From positions 1 through 50,099 of the forward strand of contig CATJOM010000054.1 in the NCBI GenBank assembly GCA_949741915.1: 50,099 bases of DNA, given 5' to 3'. Shown here one piece after another: positions 1-8,981 of the stretch (position 1 is the first letter of the stretch; each line of letters begins with the position of its first letter). A program made the translations under genes and the position numbers. This DNA is from an uncultured Candidatus Melainabacteria bacterium (GTDB lineage Bacteria; Cyanobacteriota; Vampirovibrionia; Gastranaerophilales; Gastranaerophilaceae). The notes beneath the pieces were generated by a model. It made no database searches. It had not been told where the DNA came from and saw nothing but the letters and a program-made list of their open reading frames with translations.

Positions 1-98
1 AAAGACCTCATCAAGCCTTGAATTACTTGACACCTATGGAGTATTACAATAACATGACTAAAAATATTGCTTAGTCTAATATGTTATGAACCAGGACA
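1..98 (+). mobile_element. right end of an insertion sequence (IS481/IS3-like), cut by window edge
   Basis: The window opens inside an insertion sequence. The first 74 bases encode the last residues of a DDE integrase-type transposase. The element probably ends at base 98, because the bottom strand from 98 downwards reads TGTCCTGGTT, beginning with the TG dinucleotide typical of IS3/IS481-type ends. The other end lies outside the window, so target duplication and completeness cannot be judged. The family is inferred only from the C-terminal motif and the end sequence. Confidence 0.5.
3..74 (+). CDS. transposase C-terminus (integrase core), partial
   Basis: Reading frame 3 from the window edge gives 23 residues, including RPHQALNYLTPMEYYNN, then TAG at 72-74. 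The RPHxALxxLTPxEYY pattern is the usual C-terminal tail of rve-type (IS3 and IS481 family) transposases, which cut and join DNA at element ends. Catalytic residues lie upstream of the window. The gene could be intact or a remnant; only the tail is visible. Confidence 0.6.
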   Translation, partial: RPHQALNYLTPMEYYNNMTKNIA

Positions 99-166
99 AA
101 AATTGTTTATTATAATGTTTTATATTATAATAATGTCTGCAATTATATTAGTTTGGAAGTTGAATT

Positions 167-676
167 TTGGGCAACTTAATACAAATTAACAGGCTTATTT
201 ATGAGATAAGAGGCCAAAAGGTAATGCTCGATAGTGACCTTGCAAAGCTTTATGAGGTAGAAACAAGAGTTTTAAATCAGGCAGTTAAAAGAAACATGGA
301 GCGCTTCCCGGATGATTTTATGTTTCAATTAACAAAGGAAGAAACTGAAAACTTGAGGTCACAATTTGTGATATCAAGTTGGGGTGGCACAAGAAAATTG
401 CCATATGCCTTTACAGAACAGGGTGTTGCAATGCTTTCAGGTGTTTTGAAAAGCAAGCGTGCAATTCAAGTTAATATTCAAATAATGCGCACATTTGTAA
501 AATTAAGACAATGGGCGCTGGATAATAAAGAACTTGCAGAAAGATTAACAGAATTAGAACATTATTTTATGCAGCACTGTGAAGAAAACAGAGTAGATTT
601 AGCTGAAATCAATAAGGCTCTCATGCTTTTAATGGACAGAACAAAGCCGAAAGAAATTGGTTTTAAGACTGAATAA
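167..676 (+). CDS. ORF6N domain DNA-binding protein
   Basis: A 169-residue protein. The N-terminal ~90 residues match the ORF6N domain: an 'IRGQKVMLDSDLAKLYEVETR' type opening, then RFPDDFMFQLT, then SQFVISSWGG and the AFTEQGVAMLSGVL segment. The C-terminal half is predicted helical (ELAERLTELE), probably for oligomerisation. ORF6N domains occur in phage antirepressors and in many chromosomal copies with unknown targets; a DNA-binding role is inferred. The start is TTG at 167, preceded by GGAAG seven bases upstream. It lies just beyond an IS end, in keeping with an accessory spot, and is followed by a terminator at 777-817. Confidence 0.8.
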   Translation: MGNLIQINRLIYEIRGQKVMLDSDLAKLYEVETRVLNQAVKRNMERFPDDFMFQLTKEETENLRSQFVISSWGGTRKLPYAFTEQGVAMLSGVLKSKRAIQVNIQIMRTFVKLRQWALDNKELAERLTELEHYFMQHCEENRVDLAEINKALMLLMDRTKPKEIGFKTE

Positions 677-776
677 ATTTTGATGCCGGGTTTGTGCTCC
701 CTTATTAAAGAATGGTGAAATATTTCCCGTGCTTTAATTGTATTTAGTTTGAAAGGCACAAAAATACGGTATCACA

Positions 777-817
777 AAGGCGCTCGAATTAATTTTTTGA
801 GCGCCTTCTGTATTTTT
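777..817 (+). terminator. intrinsic terminator after the ORF6N gene
   Basis: Nine-base arms AAGGCGCTC (777-785) and GAGCGCCTT (799-807) are followed by a T-rich tail on the plus strand. It separates the ORF6N gene from the convergent response regulator and probably serves the plus strand, because the minus side lacks a T-run. Confidence 0.75.
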
Positions 818-833
818 TATTTAGAATCTCTTT

Positions 834-1529
834 TTATCCCTGGACAATTCCTTCTTTTATTGCCTTAACTGCGGCTTGCACTCTATCATCTACACATAAT
901 TTTTGCAAAATACTGCAAACATGAGCCTTTGCTGTGTGAACCGATACAATTAATTCTTTTGCAATTTCTGTGTTACTCTTTCCTTTTACAAGAAGCTTTA
1001 ATACTTCGGTTTCTCTATCTGTTAAGTGTCCTTTTGCATCAATTGGTTCGTGCTCATTTAATAATTTAACATTCTCTGGTTTTGGGAAAAGTTTTAGTGC
1101 AAGTTTTGCAACATTAGGATCAATCCAGCATGCACCCTGTGCAACCGATCTTATTACCTCTGAAAGCGCCTTGGGGTCAATGTCTTTAAGGCAATATGCA
1201 ATAGCGCCTGAGCCTAGTGCAGCAAGCACTTCTTCTTCTCTTTCATGAGATGTTAAAATTATTACCTTTACATCGGGACATATTTCTTTTGCCTTCATCG
1301 TAGCCTCGAGGCCGTTCATCCCGGGTAAACCTAAATCCATAAGGATTACATCTGGTTTTTCCCTTCTGATAAATTCAATCCCTGCTTCGCCTGATTCAGC
1401 CTCGCCAATAACATCAATGTGTTCAAACTCATTAAGAGCATACCTTAAGCCTACTCTTGTTAATTTATAGTCCTCAACTATAATTACCTTTATCGGGTTT
1501 ACTTTTGTCTGTGTTTTTGTCGCCATCAT
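834..1529 (-). CDS. NarL/FixJ-type response regulator (REC + LuxR HTH)
   Basis: A 231-residue cytoplasmic transcription factor. Residues ~13-130 form a receiver domain with the acidic pocket (IIVEDYKLTR), the phospho-acceptor Asp in DVILMDLGLPGMNG, Thr/Ser in VIILTSHE, and Lys in AYCLKDID. Residues ~165-228 form a LuxR-type helix-turn-helix (LTDRETEVLKLLVKGKSNTEIA, HTAKAHVCSIL). No histidine kinase is adjacent, so this is an orphan regulator with unknown targets. The start MMATK is preceded by GAAAGG. A 6+6 bp palindrome (ATTGTT-AA-AACAAT, 1555-1568) lies just upstream and could be an autoregulatory site; that is inference. Confidence 0.9.
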   Translation of the reverse strand: MMATKTQTKVNPIKVIIVEDYKLTRVGLRYALNEFEHIDVIGEAESGEAGIEFIRREKPDVILMDLGLPGMNGLEATMKAKEICPDVKVIILTSHEREEEVLAALGSGAIAYCLKDIDPKALSEVIRSVAQGACWIDPNVAKLALKLFPKPENVKLLNEHEPIDAKGHLTDRETEVLKLLVKGKSNTEIAKELIVSVHTAKAHVCSILQKLCVDDRVQAAVKAIKEGIVQG

Positions 1530-1774
1530 TTAATACCTTTCAATGAACTTATTTATTGTTAAAACAATACTACAAGTTAAGTTTTGTTTCCGATATTACC
1601 CAAAGGGATAGTTTTTGAAGTTACCCGACAAGATATATTGTCCGTTTTTGATATACCTAAAGATTACCTCTTTTATATTTTAATTCAGCCTGTAAATTTC
1701 AACAATAAAAATAATTCAGCGTAAATAATTTCATATTTTAATTATAACATATTTTTAAGTGCTATTTAATATAA

Positions 1775-1818
1775 TAAAAAGCCCTTTGAACTTTGTTTGG
1801 AAAATCAAAGGGCTTTTA
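1775..1818 (-). terminator. intrinsic terminator of gapA
   Basis: Arms AAAAGCCCTTTGA (1777-1789) and TCAAAGGGCTTTTA (1805-1818) form a strong stem. On the minus strand it is followed by a T-run, directly after the gapA stop. Confidence 0.85.
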
Positions 1819-1825
1819 AATATTT

Positions 1826-2851
<1,026 letters not shown>

Positions 2852-2872
2852 CTATAAAAAACTAACAAGCCT

Positions 2873-2901
2873 TTTATATTATAAAAATGGAAAATTTTCA
2901 A
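2873..2901 (-). promoter_or_regulatory. sigma-70 promoter of gapA
   Basis: On the minus strand, TTGAAA (2896-2901) and TATAAA (2873-2878) are separated by exactly 17 bases, about 35 bases upstream of the gapA ATG. Confidence 0.65.
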
Positions 2902-2963
2902 GCAGGATATTTATTTATGATATATAATTGGCTTATTCGGACTTGCGGTAGAAAAATGCAAAA

Positions 2964-3233
2964 TTGAGCATAAAAGAGAAAGTAGAATATAAATTTTATT
3001 CAGTGATTGATGCTGTTATAATGGCTGGCATTATCATTTTGATTACAGGTTTATATTATCTTATGGTGAAAGCAGGAATTCCATATCAGAACCCGCCGCT
3101 AGATTTAAGAATAAAATATACAGTTAATATGAGTATAGGTGAAACACTTTCAGGAATAGGTTTTAAAACTATGCTATGCGGGATTATTATTCGTCTTGTT
3201 TCAAAATTAATGCGTAAAAAAGTATTAAAGTAA
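2964..3233 (+). CDS. small two-helix membrane protein, unknown
   Basis: An 89-residue protein I do not recognise. It has two hydrophobic segments, around residues 15-35 (DAVIMAGIIILITGLYYL) and 60-80 (SGIGFKTMLCGIIIRLV), and a basic tail (KLMRKKVLK), so it is predicted to sit in the inner membrane with the tail in the cytoplasm. The start would be TTG at 2964 with no good ribosome binding site, so the gene and start are both uncertain. It is flanked by the divergent gapA and the convergent recQ-like gene. Confidence 0.5.
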   Translation: MSIKEKVEYKFYSVIDAVIMAGIIILITGLYYLMVKAGIPYQNPPLDLRIKYTVNMSIGETLSGIGFKTMLCGIIIRLVSKLMRKKVLK

Positions 3234-3337
3234 GCAAGTTTTAATTTTATTATGCAACGGATAGTCGCTAATTTTTCTGTTTTATTAATGAAGTAAACTT
3301 ATAAACCGAATTTTGTAATGCGAAAATGATTTATTAT

Positions 3338-5488
3338 TTACTCGCTCTTAAATTTTTTATTAAATTCTTCAATCTGTTTTTTGGTAGCGTCAAAATTGTT
3401 TATACTAAACTTATATTTTTTGCAGTTATCACACATATTACAGGATTCTATTGAAAAATCTTCAAAATAATTGCACAAATACTTCATTCTGCAAATATCG
3501 GTATTTGCATAATCAAGCATTTTATCGAGTTCTTTTAATTTTTGCTGCATCTGCCAAACAAAATAATCTTCATCAAGCTTTGGGGCATTTGGCCTGTAAT
3601 AATAATATTTCTCCTTTGCAAAAACTATATTTTGATCATATAAATCATTTAAAAGTGTATCTGTGTCTGATTCACTTAAATATAATTCTTCCGCAAGAAC
3701 AGCTTTAGTGTATGGTTTTAATTTAAGCTTATTTATTGCATACCTGTATTTTTTAATGTGTGGTCTGGAATTTTCAATGAAAAATTCAGCAAGCTCTCTG
3801 TCTTTTTGATTGTATAATAGTACTATCTGTGAAAGTTTTCCGTCTCTTCCTGCTCTTCCTATTTCCTGGTAATAGCTCATTAGATTTTCAGGAATTTGAA
3901 GATGGATAATAAACCTCATATCTTTTTTATCGACCCCCATCCCAAGGGCATTTGTTGAGGCAATAACCTTGTATCTATCCTCAAAGAAATCTTTTTCAAT
4001 AGCAAGCCTTTTCTTTTTATCGAGCCCGGCATGGTAATAACAGGAGTTTATCCCGTTAAAATTCAGCCATTCCGCTACAAGTTGCGTATCAGCACGTTTT
4101 GGACAATATATAAGTCCGTTCCCCTTTGTATTCTTTATTATCCTTAAAAGCCAGTATAATTTTTGGTCATTATCATTGCAAAAAATAGAATGCAATTGAA
4201 GATTTTCTCTGTTAAGACTACCCTTTATGATTTCAAGGCTGTCTCCAAGCTGCATTTTAATATCATCAACCACTTTGGAAGTTGCTGTTGCTGTAACAGC
4301 AAGGATTGGGAACTTTTCTGGAAGTGAATTCACAAGGTTTAAAATTCTTCTGTACGAGGGCCTGAAATCATGTCCCCATTGCGATATGCAATGTGCTTCA
4401 TCTACAACCACCATGGCGAGCCTTATCTTTGATAAAAATTCAAGACAAACGTCATTTTCAAGCCTTTCGGGGGCAATGTATAAAATTGAAACTTCATTTC
4501 TTTGAGCCTTTTTGAATATTTCAAGGTTGGTCTCTTCATCCTGCTCTGCATTAATGCACTCAGCCTTTATTCCTTTTTGCTTGAGGCTTAAAACCTGGTC
4601 TCTCATTAAGGATAGAAGCGGCGAAAATACTATGGTTAGGCACTTAGATTCTTTGTAGAATATGCTTGCAGCATATTGATAGCAAAGCGATTTTCCAAAT
4701 CCTGTTTTTTCAATGATTAAAACCCTTTTGTTCTCTAATATTTTTGAAACAACAAGCCACTGGTTATCAAAAAACTTTTCATACCCTAATTCTTTAAGCC
4801 TCTTCTCGTGGTATTTTCTGTCTAAATTCTCAATATTATTTTGTACAAAATTTACATCTAGCTTTTCGCTTGCTTCTATTTTTCTTATTTTTATTTTTGA
4901 ATAATCAACATTTGAAATACGAAGCGCTGGACGGCTTCCGCCTGTTTGCAGTATCTTATTTTCTTCTATTAATTTTTCTATTGCAAATTTAATGGTATTT
5001 GCAGAATATTTTTTTAAAATTCCAAAAAATTTTGAATTTATAGGACCTTTATAGTATTCTTCAACAAAATAGCTTTTATGAACAGCATCAGAACCTTTTA
5101 AAATTTTAACAATGCCGGATATTCCAAATTCGCCGTTAAATTTTTCAATACACTTTATAATTAGATTTTCTTCTTCATCTGACAGGCCAGCCACTAATTT
5201 TGTTTCTTTTGTCTTTTTTATTTTAATTGGAATTTCGGGTTTTTCAACGCTATTTTCCTTCATATAAGCAGTAATTAAGTCTATAATCTTTTTGCCGTAT
5301 TTTTCAACTTTTGCCTTGCCAAAGCCTTTTATAGCCTCAAGTTCTTCTTCGGACGTCGGTAAATATTGAACAAGTTCATCCAGGCTCTTATTGTTAAATA
5401 TGCAATAGCTTGGCAGATTTTCTTCCTTTGATAAATCAAACCTTAATTCTCTTAATTCTTCAAACAGGCTATTCATAAACAAAATCAT
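3338..5488 (-). CDS. RecQ-family DNA helicase with N-terminal HRDC domain
   Basis: A 716-residue superfamily 2 3'-5' DNA helicase. The order is unusual. An HRDC-like domain (ELREL...LPSYCIFNNKSLDEL, then EELEAIKGFGKAKVEKYG) occupies the first ~75 residues, a winged-helix-like region (~100-200) follows, and then the helicase core. The core shows motif I EKTGFGKSLCYQ, DEAHCISQWGHDFRP, VTATAT and the QEIGRAGRDG arginine-finger motif. A Cys cluster near the C-terminus (CRMKYLC...CNMCDNC) matches the RecQ zinc module. In classical RecQ the HRDC is C-terminal. The gene starts 14 bases after the nucleotidase-like stop with no clear ribosome site, so translation may be coupled. The role in repair or recombination is inferred from the family. 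Confidence 0.9.
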   Translation of the reverse strand: MILFMNSLFEELRELRFDLSKEENLPSYCIFNNKSLDELVQYLPTSEEELEAIKGFGKAKVEKYGKKIIDLITAYMKENSVEKPEIPIKIKKTKETKLVAGLSDEEENLIIKCIEKFNGEFGISGIVKILKGSDAVHKSYFVEEYYKGPINSKFFGILKKYSANTIKFAIEKLIEENKILQTGGSRPALRISNVDYSKIKIRKIEASEKLDVNFVQNNIENLDRKYHEKRLKELGYEKFFDNQWLVVSKILENKRVLIIEKTGFGKSLCYQYAASIFYKESKCLTIVFSPLLSLMRDQVLSLKQKGIKAECINAEQDEETNLEIFKKAQRNEVSILYIAPERLENDVCLEFLSKIRLAMVVVDEAHCISQWGHDFRPSYRRILNLVNSLPEKFPILAVTATATSKVVDDIKMQLGDSLEIIKGSLNRENLQLHSIFCNDNDQKLYWLLRIIKNTKGNGLIYCPKRADTQLVAEWLNFNGINSCYYHAGLDKKKRLAIEKDFFEDRYKVIASTNALGMGVDKKDMRFIIHLQIPENLMSYYQEIGRAGRDGKLSQIVLLYNQKDRELAEFFIENSRPHIKKYRYAINKLKLKPYTKAVLAEELYLSESDTDTLLNDLYDQNIVFAKEKYYYYRPNAPKLDEDYFVWQMQQKLKELDKMLDYANTDICRMKYLCNYFEDFSIESCNMCDNCKKYKFSINNFDATKKQIEEFNKKFKSE

Positions 5489-5502
5489 ATCATAAATGAT
5501 TA

Positions 5503-7227
5503 TTATTCACTGATGAGCTCTGATGCATGATAATTTGGTTCATTCGGGTCTGCGGTTTCATTTTTAAGTGAATCCGCTAAAAGGGTCCTTAATGTAATAT
5601 TATCAACAGGCTCGGTATTAAAGTGCAAATTCAGATATTCAGCCCGCTCTGATAGCGCAAGTGTTCTGTCTGTTGCTATTGTAAAAGTTCTATTGGGATA
5701 TTTTGCCTTCCCATCCTTATCAAGAAGTTTTACCCATTCCCTGTTTTCTTTTATTTCTATCTGTAAAACCTTATCCTCATCTTCATTCGAATTAGCTTTT
5801 CTTGTTACCCTTAAATTATCAGAATATTCAAGGAATGTAGGGTTTGAAAGCCCCATATTCTGTTTTTGAAGCGAAACTTCAAAAATTTCTTTGAGTAATT
5901 CTATGGAACAATCTTTTATTCTGTATAAGCCAAAATCCATATTTGCAGCATCTGCAATATTATACCAGTTTATGGGTTTACCCTTCTCTGGCAAAATTTC
6001 TCTCAAATGCTGGTTTTTGCAAATTCCAATATCGCATTTCAGTGTGTCTCTGAATTTGTTTGAGATATATGTGCCAAATGTTGTGGGCGTACTTAATTTT
6101 TCGTCATAGTTTCTAAATTGAAGTGAATAAGGTGAATGTTTAGTCACCATTTTTGTAAATTCTAAATTTTTAGGGCCTTTTAATATGTGGGCATATTCTT
6201 TGCTGATGGGAAATGGGTTATTAATATCTGAATTATCAACAACATCAGGATTGCCTTTAAGAGGTGAATAATCATAATGATTATCTTTTAATTCTAATGG
6301 TGTAAAATGAAATCCATCTTTATCATTCTTTATTTCAAAAGCACCTTTTCCTTGTGCAGGCGGATACAATACTCTTGTATTATCTGCCGTATAATCTTCT
6401 ATGCTATGAGGATGTCCTCCAATTACAAGTTCTACATTCTCCATCTCTAATTCTTTTTTAGCATATTCTAATAATTCGTTTGCTTTTTTGGGCATATCAT
6501 GAAGCATTAAGATTATTTTATCCGGTTTAACTCCATCCTTTTGATAGTATTCTTTAGCGTATTTTAGGGCTTTCTTCTCTTCTTCAACTCCAAGCTCAAA
6601 TAAGTTTGACTTATTAACAGAAACACCAGTTACAAGTATATTTTGCTCATTGTCATCTACTTTATCTTTTATCATTATGTATGGTTTTATAAAATCAAGT
6701 TTTTTATAATTCATTTCGCGTTTGGGTATTTCTTCTAATGCAAAACAGTAAGATGCGCTTACAAATTTTATTCCGGCATCAAACATTTTTTTAAAAGATT
6801 CAACTACTTTATCCTGATAAGATGACATATCTCCTAAACCATTGTCATAAAAGGCTGAAAGGTCCATATTGCCAAGGTTGAAGATAATATCTATGTCAGG
6901 ATTTCTTTTTTTGAAGGTGGTATATAAATCCGCCATACTATCGAGAGAATAATTTTCGCCAAGACAATCTCCACAGTCAAGGAAAAATACAGGTTCGTCT
7001 TTAGGTCTCCTTCTTTCGATTTCGCTGAACGTTGAAGCCACCATAGGCACCCTGGTATGGCTATCTGTTGCAGTATAATATGCGCCAAGAAAACTTAATG
7101 TATTAGGAAGTTTGCCTGAAATATTGTTACTGGTTAAGCTAATTCTATCTTGTCTTATTGTATTTTTTGCCTGAATAGGCGGAGTAAAATTTTTGTAATA
7201 AGAATATCCTGCTTTCAATATTTTCAT
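5503..7227 (-). CDS. 5'-nucleotidase/metallophosphatase-like protein
   Basis: A 574-residue protein built like UshA/CpdB-type nucleotidases. The N-terminal metallophosphatase half has TDSHTR (for D-x-H), LDCGDCLGE (for GDxxG), FNLGNMDLS (for GNH[DE]), LMLHDMP and GGHPHS. The C-terminal half resembles the 5'-nucleotidase substrate domain (TTFGTYISNKFRD, INWYNIADAANMDFG, FTIATDRTLA). The His of GNHD is Met here, so activity is uncertain. There is no classical signal peptide; instead ~45 polar residues end in NTLSFLGA, a motif shared with two other proteins in this window. It shares a transcript with the RecQ-like gene. Substrate unknown. Confidence 0.75.
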   Translation of the reverse strand: MKILKAGYSYYKNFTPPIQAKNTIRQDRISLTSNNISGKLPNTLSFLGAYYTATDSHTRVPMVASTFSEIERRRPKDEPVFFLDCGDCLGENYSLDSMADLYTTFKKRNPDIDIIFNLGNMDLSAFYDNGLGDMSSYQDKVVESFKKMFDAGIKFVSASYCFALEEIPKREMNYKKLDFIKPYIMIKDKVDDNEQNILVTGVSVNKSNLFELGVEEEKKALKYAKEYYQKDGVKPDKIILMLHDMPKKANELLEYAKKELEMENVELVIGGHPHSIEDYTADNTRVLYPPAQGKGAFEIKNDKDGFHFTPLELKDNHYDYSPLKGNPDVVDNSDINNPFPISKEYAHILKGPKNLEFTKMVTKHSPYSLQFRNYDEKLSTPTTFGTYISNKFRDTLKCDIGICKNQHLREILPEKGKPINWYNIADAANMDFGLYRIKDCSIELLKEIFEVSLQKQNMGLSNPTFLEYSDNLRVTRKANSNEDEDKVLQIEIKENREWVKLLDKDGKAKYPNRTFTIATDRTLALSERAEYLNLHFNTEPVDNITLRTLLADSLKNETADPNEPNYHASELISE

Positions 7228-7353
7228 TATTATAAAATCTCATATTTTTCAACACAATTAATGCCTTTTTATAAAACTCATAAATTTTAAACTTTGCTAA
7301 TGCGGTTAATTTTCGTTACAAAAGCTTACATTGTTTAACTAATATTTTTTGCA

Positions 7354-8241
7354 TCACACTTCAAAATAACACCTTGAGCACTTTGAACATCCCCTGCACC
7401 ATTCTTTTTGAAGGCAATATGTGCAATCTTCTTTAAAATATTTTTCAGCTATTGGCGGACTGAATAAATTTGTCTGCAGGTATTCTTTTGTACTTTTAAT
7501 ATTAAACATCTGCTTTTTTGCGCTCTTATAATTCAAATTGCACAGATAAGCGTATTTTGCCTGCTCCGCCTTATTCTTAAACGTAATTTTTTTATTATCC
7601 TTTATAAATACATTCCCTGTTTCAAAAAAACTAAATGTAACATCGCACCTTTTGCACTCATCCGATAATTGCTCCACCCAGTTGTAAAAAAGCGGTCGCG
7701 TACTTTCATAATTCTCACCTCCGCACCATACGTTTTCTATTTGACCTGTTTTTAAGTATTTTTCAACAGAAATTTTCCCAATAAATGGCGCTATCATAAT
7801 TCCTTTGTGCAAAAATGGTAAATCAAGCAATATTGGTATTCTCTCATCTGCTCGTTTTTGGTTTTCGCAGGTTACATGAAACCATAAATTTTCATAATTT
7901 AAGTTTTTAGGCAGTGTCTTTAATACCCTCTCGGGGCGTTTTGTAATGAATATAAAAACAACATCCGGCCGTTTTTGTATAATCTCCCATGCCTGTTGCC
8001 GCCAGGGGTCTGCTTCTTCAAGGAAGAAATCAGATGTCATACAAACCCTTAAATACTCGCCGCTTTTTATTTTATAATTGCCTGATTTGTCTTTGTGTAA
8101 AGGATAGTCAAAATTATTCTTCACACGAAAAATATCCGCACCGGATTTATCCCGTTTGGCATCCAAAAAGTACATATAACAATTGTCGCAGCCTTCGCTT
8201 TTCTTTGTGCAGCCATGCCATGGGTTCCATATGTCATGCAT
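7354..8241 (-). CDS. DUF5131 (phage Gp37/Gp68) family protein
   Basis: A 295-residue protein of the DUF5131/Gp37-Gp68 family. It opens with WNPWHGCTKKSEGCDNCYM, a CxxxxxxCxxC cysteine cluster that probably binds a metal or Fe-S centre, followed by the typical EYLRVCMTSDFF, DPWRQQAWE, VFIFITKRPERV, WFHVTCENQ and ENVWCGGEN segments. A second, C-terminal cluster (CTYCLQKEWCRGCSKCSRC) with six cysteines appears to be an addition. The family is often compared with radical SAM enzymes, but no function is established. No ribosome site precedes ATG 8241. Members occur on phages and chromosomes; nothing else nearby is phage-like. Confidence 0.85.
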   Translation of the reverse strand: MHDIWNPWHGCTKKSEGCDNCYMYFLDAKRDKSGADIFRVKNNFDYPLHKDKSGNYKIKSGEYLRVCMTSDFFLEEADPWRQQAWEIIQKRPDVVFIFITKRPERVLKTLPKNLNYENLWFHVTCENQKRADERIPILLDLPFLHKGIMIAPFIGKISVEKYLKTGQIENVWCGGENYESTRPLFYNWVEQLSDECKRCDVTFSFFETGNVFIKDNKKITFKNKAEQAKYAYLCNLNYKSAKKQMFNIKSTKEYLQTNLFSPPIAEKYFKEDCTYCLQKEWCRGCSKCSRCYFEV

Positions 8242-8319
8242 TTTTTGATATTAGCACAAATATAGGTAAGTAAATGCCACTTATGCTATAATTATTTAAG
8301 CCGCTATAGTGAGGATTTT

Positions 8320-8877
8320 ATGATGGATGAAAAAGAAAAAATGCTAAAAGGGCTGTTGTACGATGCAAACTATGACAAAAGTCTTATTGAAGAACGTACT
8401 AAATGTAAAATTCTTTGCGCAAAATACAACAGTCTGTCATATGATGATTTTGCAGGTAGAAAAGCTTTACTAAAAGAAATTTTAGGCACTACAAAGGAAG
8501 AATTTTTGATTGAACAGCCATTTATGTGCGATTATGGATACAATATAACAATTGGGCAAAATTTTTATTCTAATCATAATTTGATTATTTTAGACCCTGG
8601 TAATGTAGAATTTGGGGATAACGTATTCATAGGGCCAAATTGCAGTTTTTATACGGCAGAGCATCCAATTGATGCACAAACAAGAAACAAAGGCCTTGAA
8701 TATGCAAAGCCAATTAAAGTCGGTAGCAATGTATGGTTTGGCGGCAGTGTCACTGTTATTGGAGATGTAACCATAGGAGATAACGTTGTAATTGGTGCAG
8801 GAAGTGTTGTAACAAAAAATATTCCGTCCAATTCAGTTGCTGTAGGCAATCCCTGTAAAGTAATTAAAAATATCTAA
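8320..8877 (+). CDS. maltose/galactoside O-acetyltransferase-like (LbH)
   Basis: A 185-residue left-handed beta-helix acetyltransferase of the Maa/LacA/NodL group, which moves acetyl from acetyl-CoA to a sugar hydroxyl. The N-terminal Maa-type helical domain (EKEKMLKGLLYDANYD) is followed by hexapeptide repeats (ITIGQNFYSN, VEFGDNVFIG, VTIGDNVVIGAGSVVTKNIP) and the catalytic His in TAEHPID. It ends with the family signature VAVGNPCKVI. The start ATGATG follows GTGAGG. A homologous but distinct acetyltransferase lies at 10029-10601, on the other strand. The acceptor sugar cannot be told. Confidence 0.9.
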   Translation: MMDEKEKMLKGLLYDANYDKSLIEERTKCKILCAKYNSLSYDDFAGRKALLKEILGTTKEEFLIEQPFMCDYGYNITIGQNFYSNHNLIILDPGNVEFGDNVFIGPNCSFYTAEHPIDAQTRNKGLEYAKPIKVGSNVWFGGSVTVIGDVTIGDNVVIGAGSVVTKNIPSNSVAVGNPCKVIKNI

Positions 8878-8882
8878 GAAAT

Positions 8883-8906
8883 GGAGCCGATTTTTTATTC
8901 GGCTCC
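8883..8906 (+). terminator. hairpin after the acetyltransferase
   Basis: Eight-base perfect arms GGAGCCGA and TCGGCTCC with a T-rich loop lie five bases after the stop. The downstream T-run is poor, so it is a weak or bidirectional terminator. Confidence 0.5.
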
Positions 8907-8981
8907 TCTCAGCTGTTAATCGTTATTGGTAAGCGATGTCAATCAATATAAAGTAAATTTTTAAAGGCGTAAAACTTGAAT

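Noticed and set aside
1-676. Prophage indicated by ORF6N and the IS end
   Set aside because: No structural, replication or lysis genes are present; ORF6N proteins are often chromosomal.
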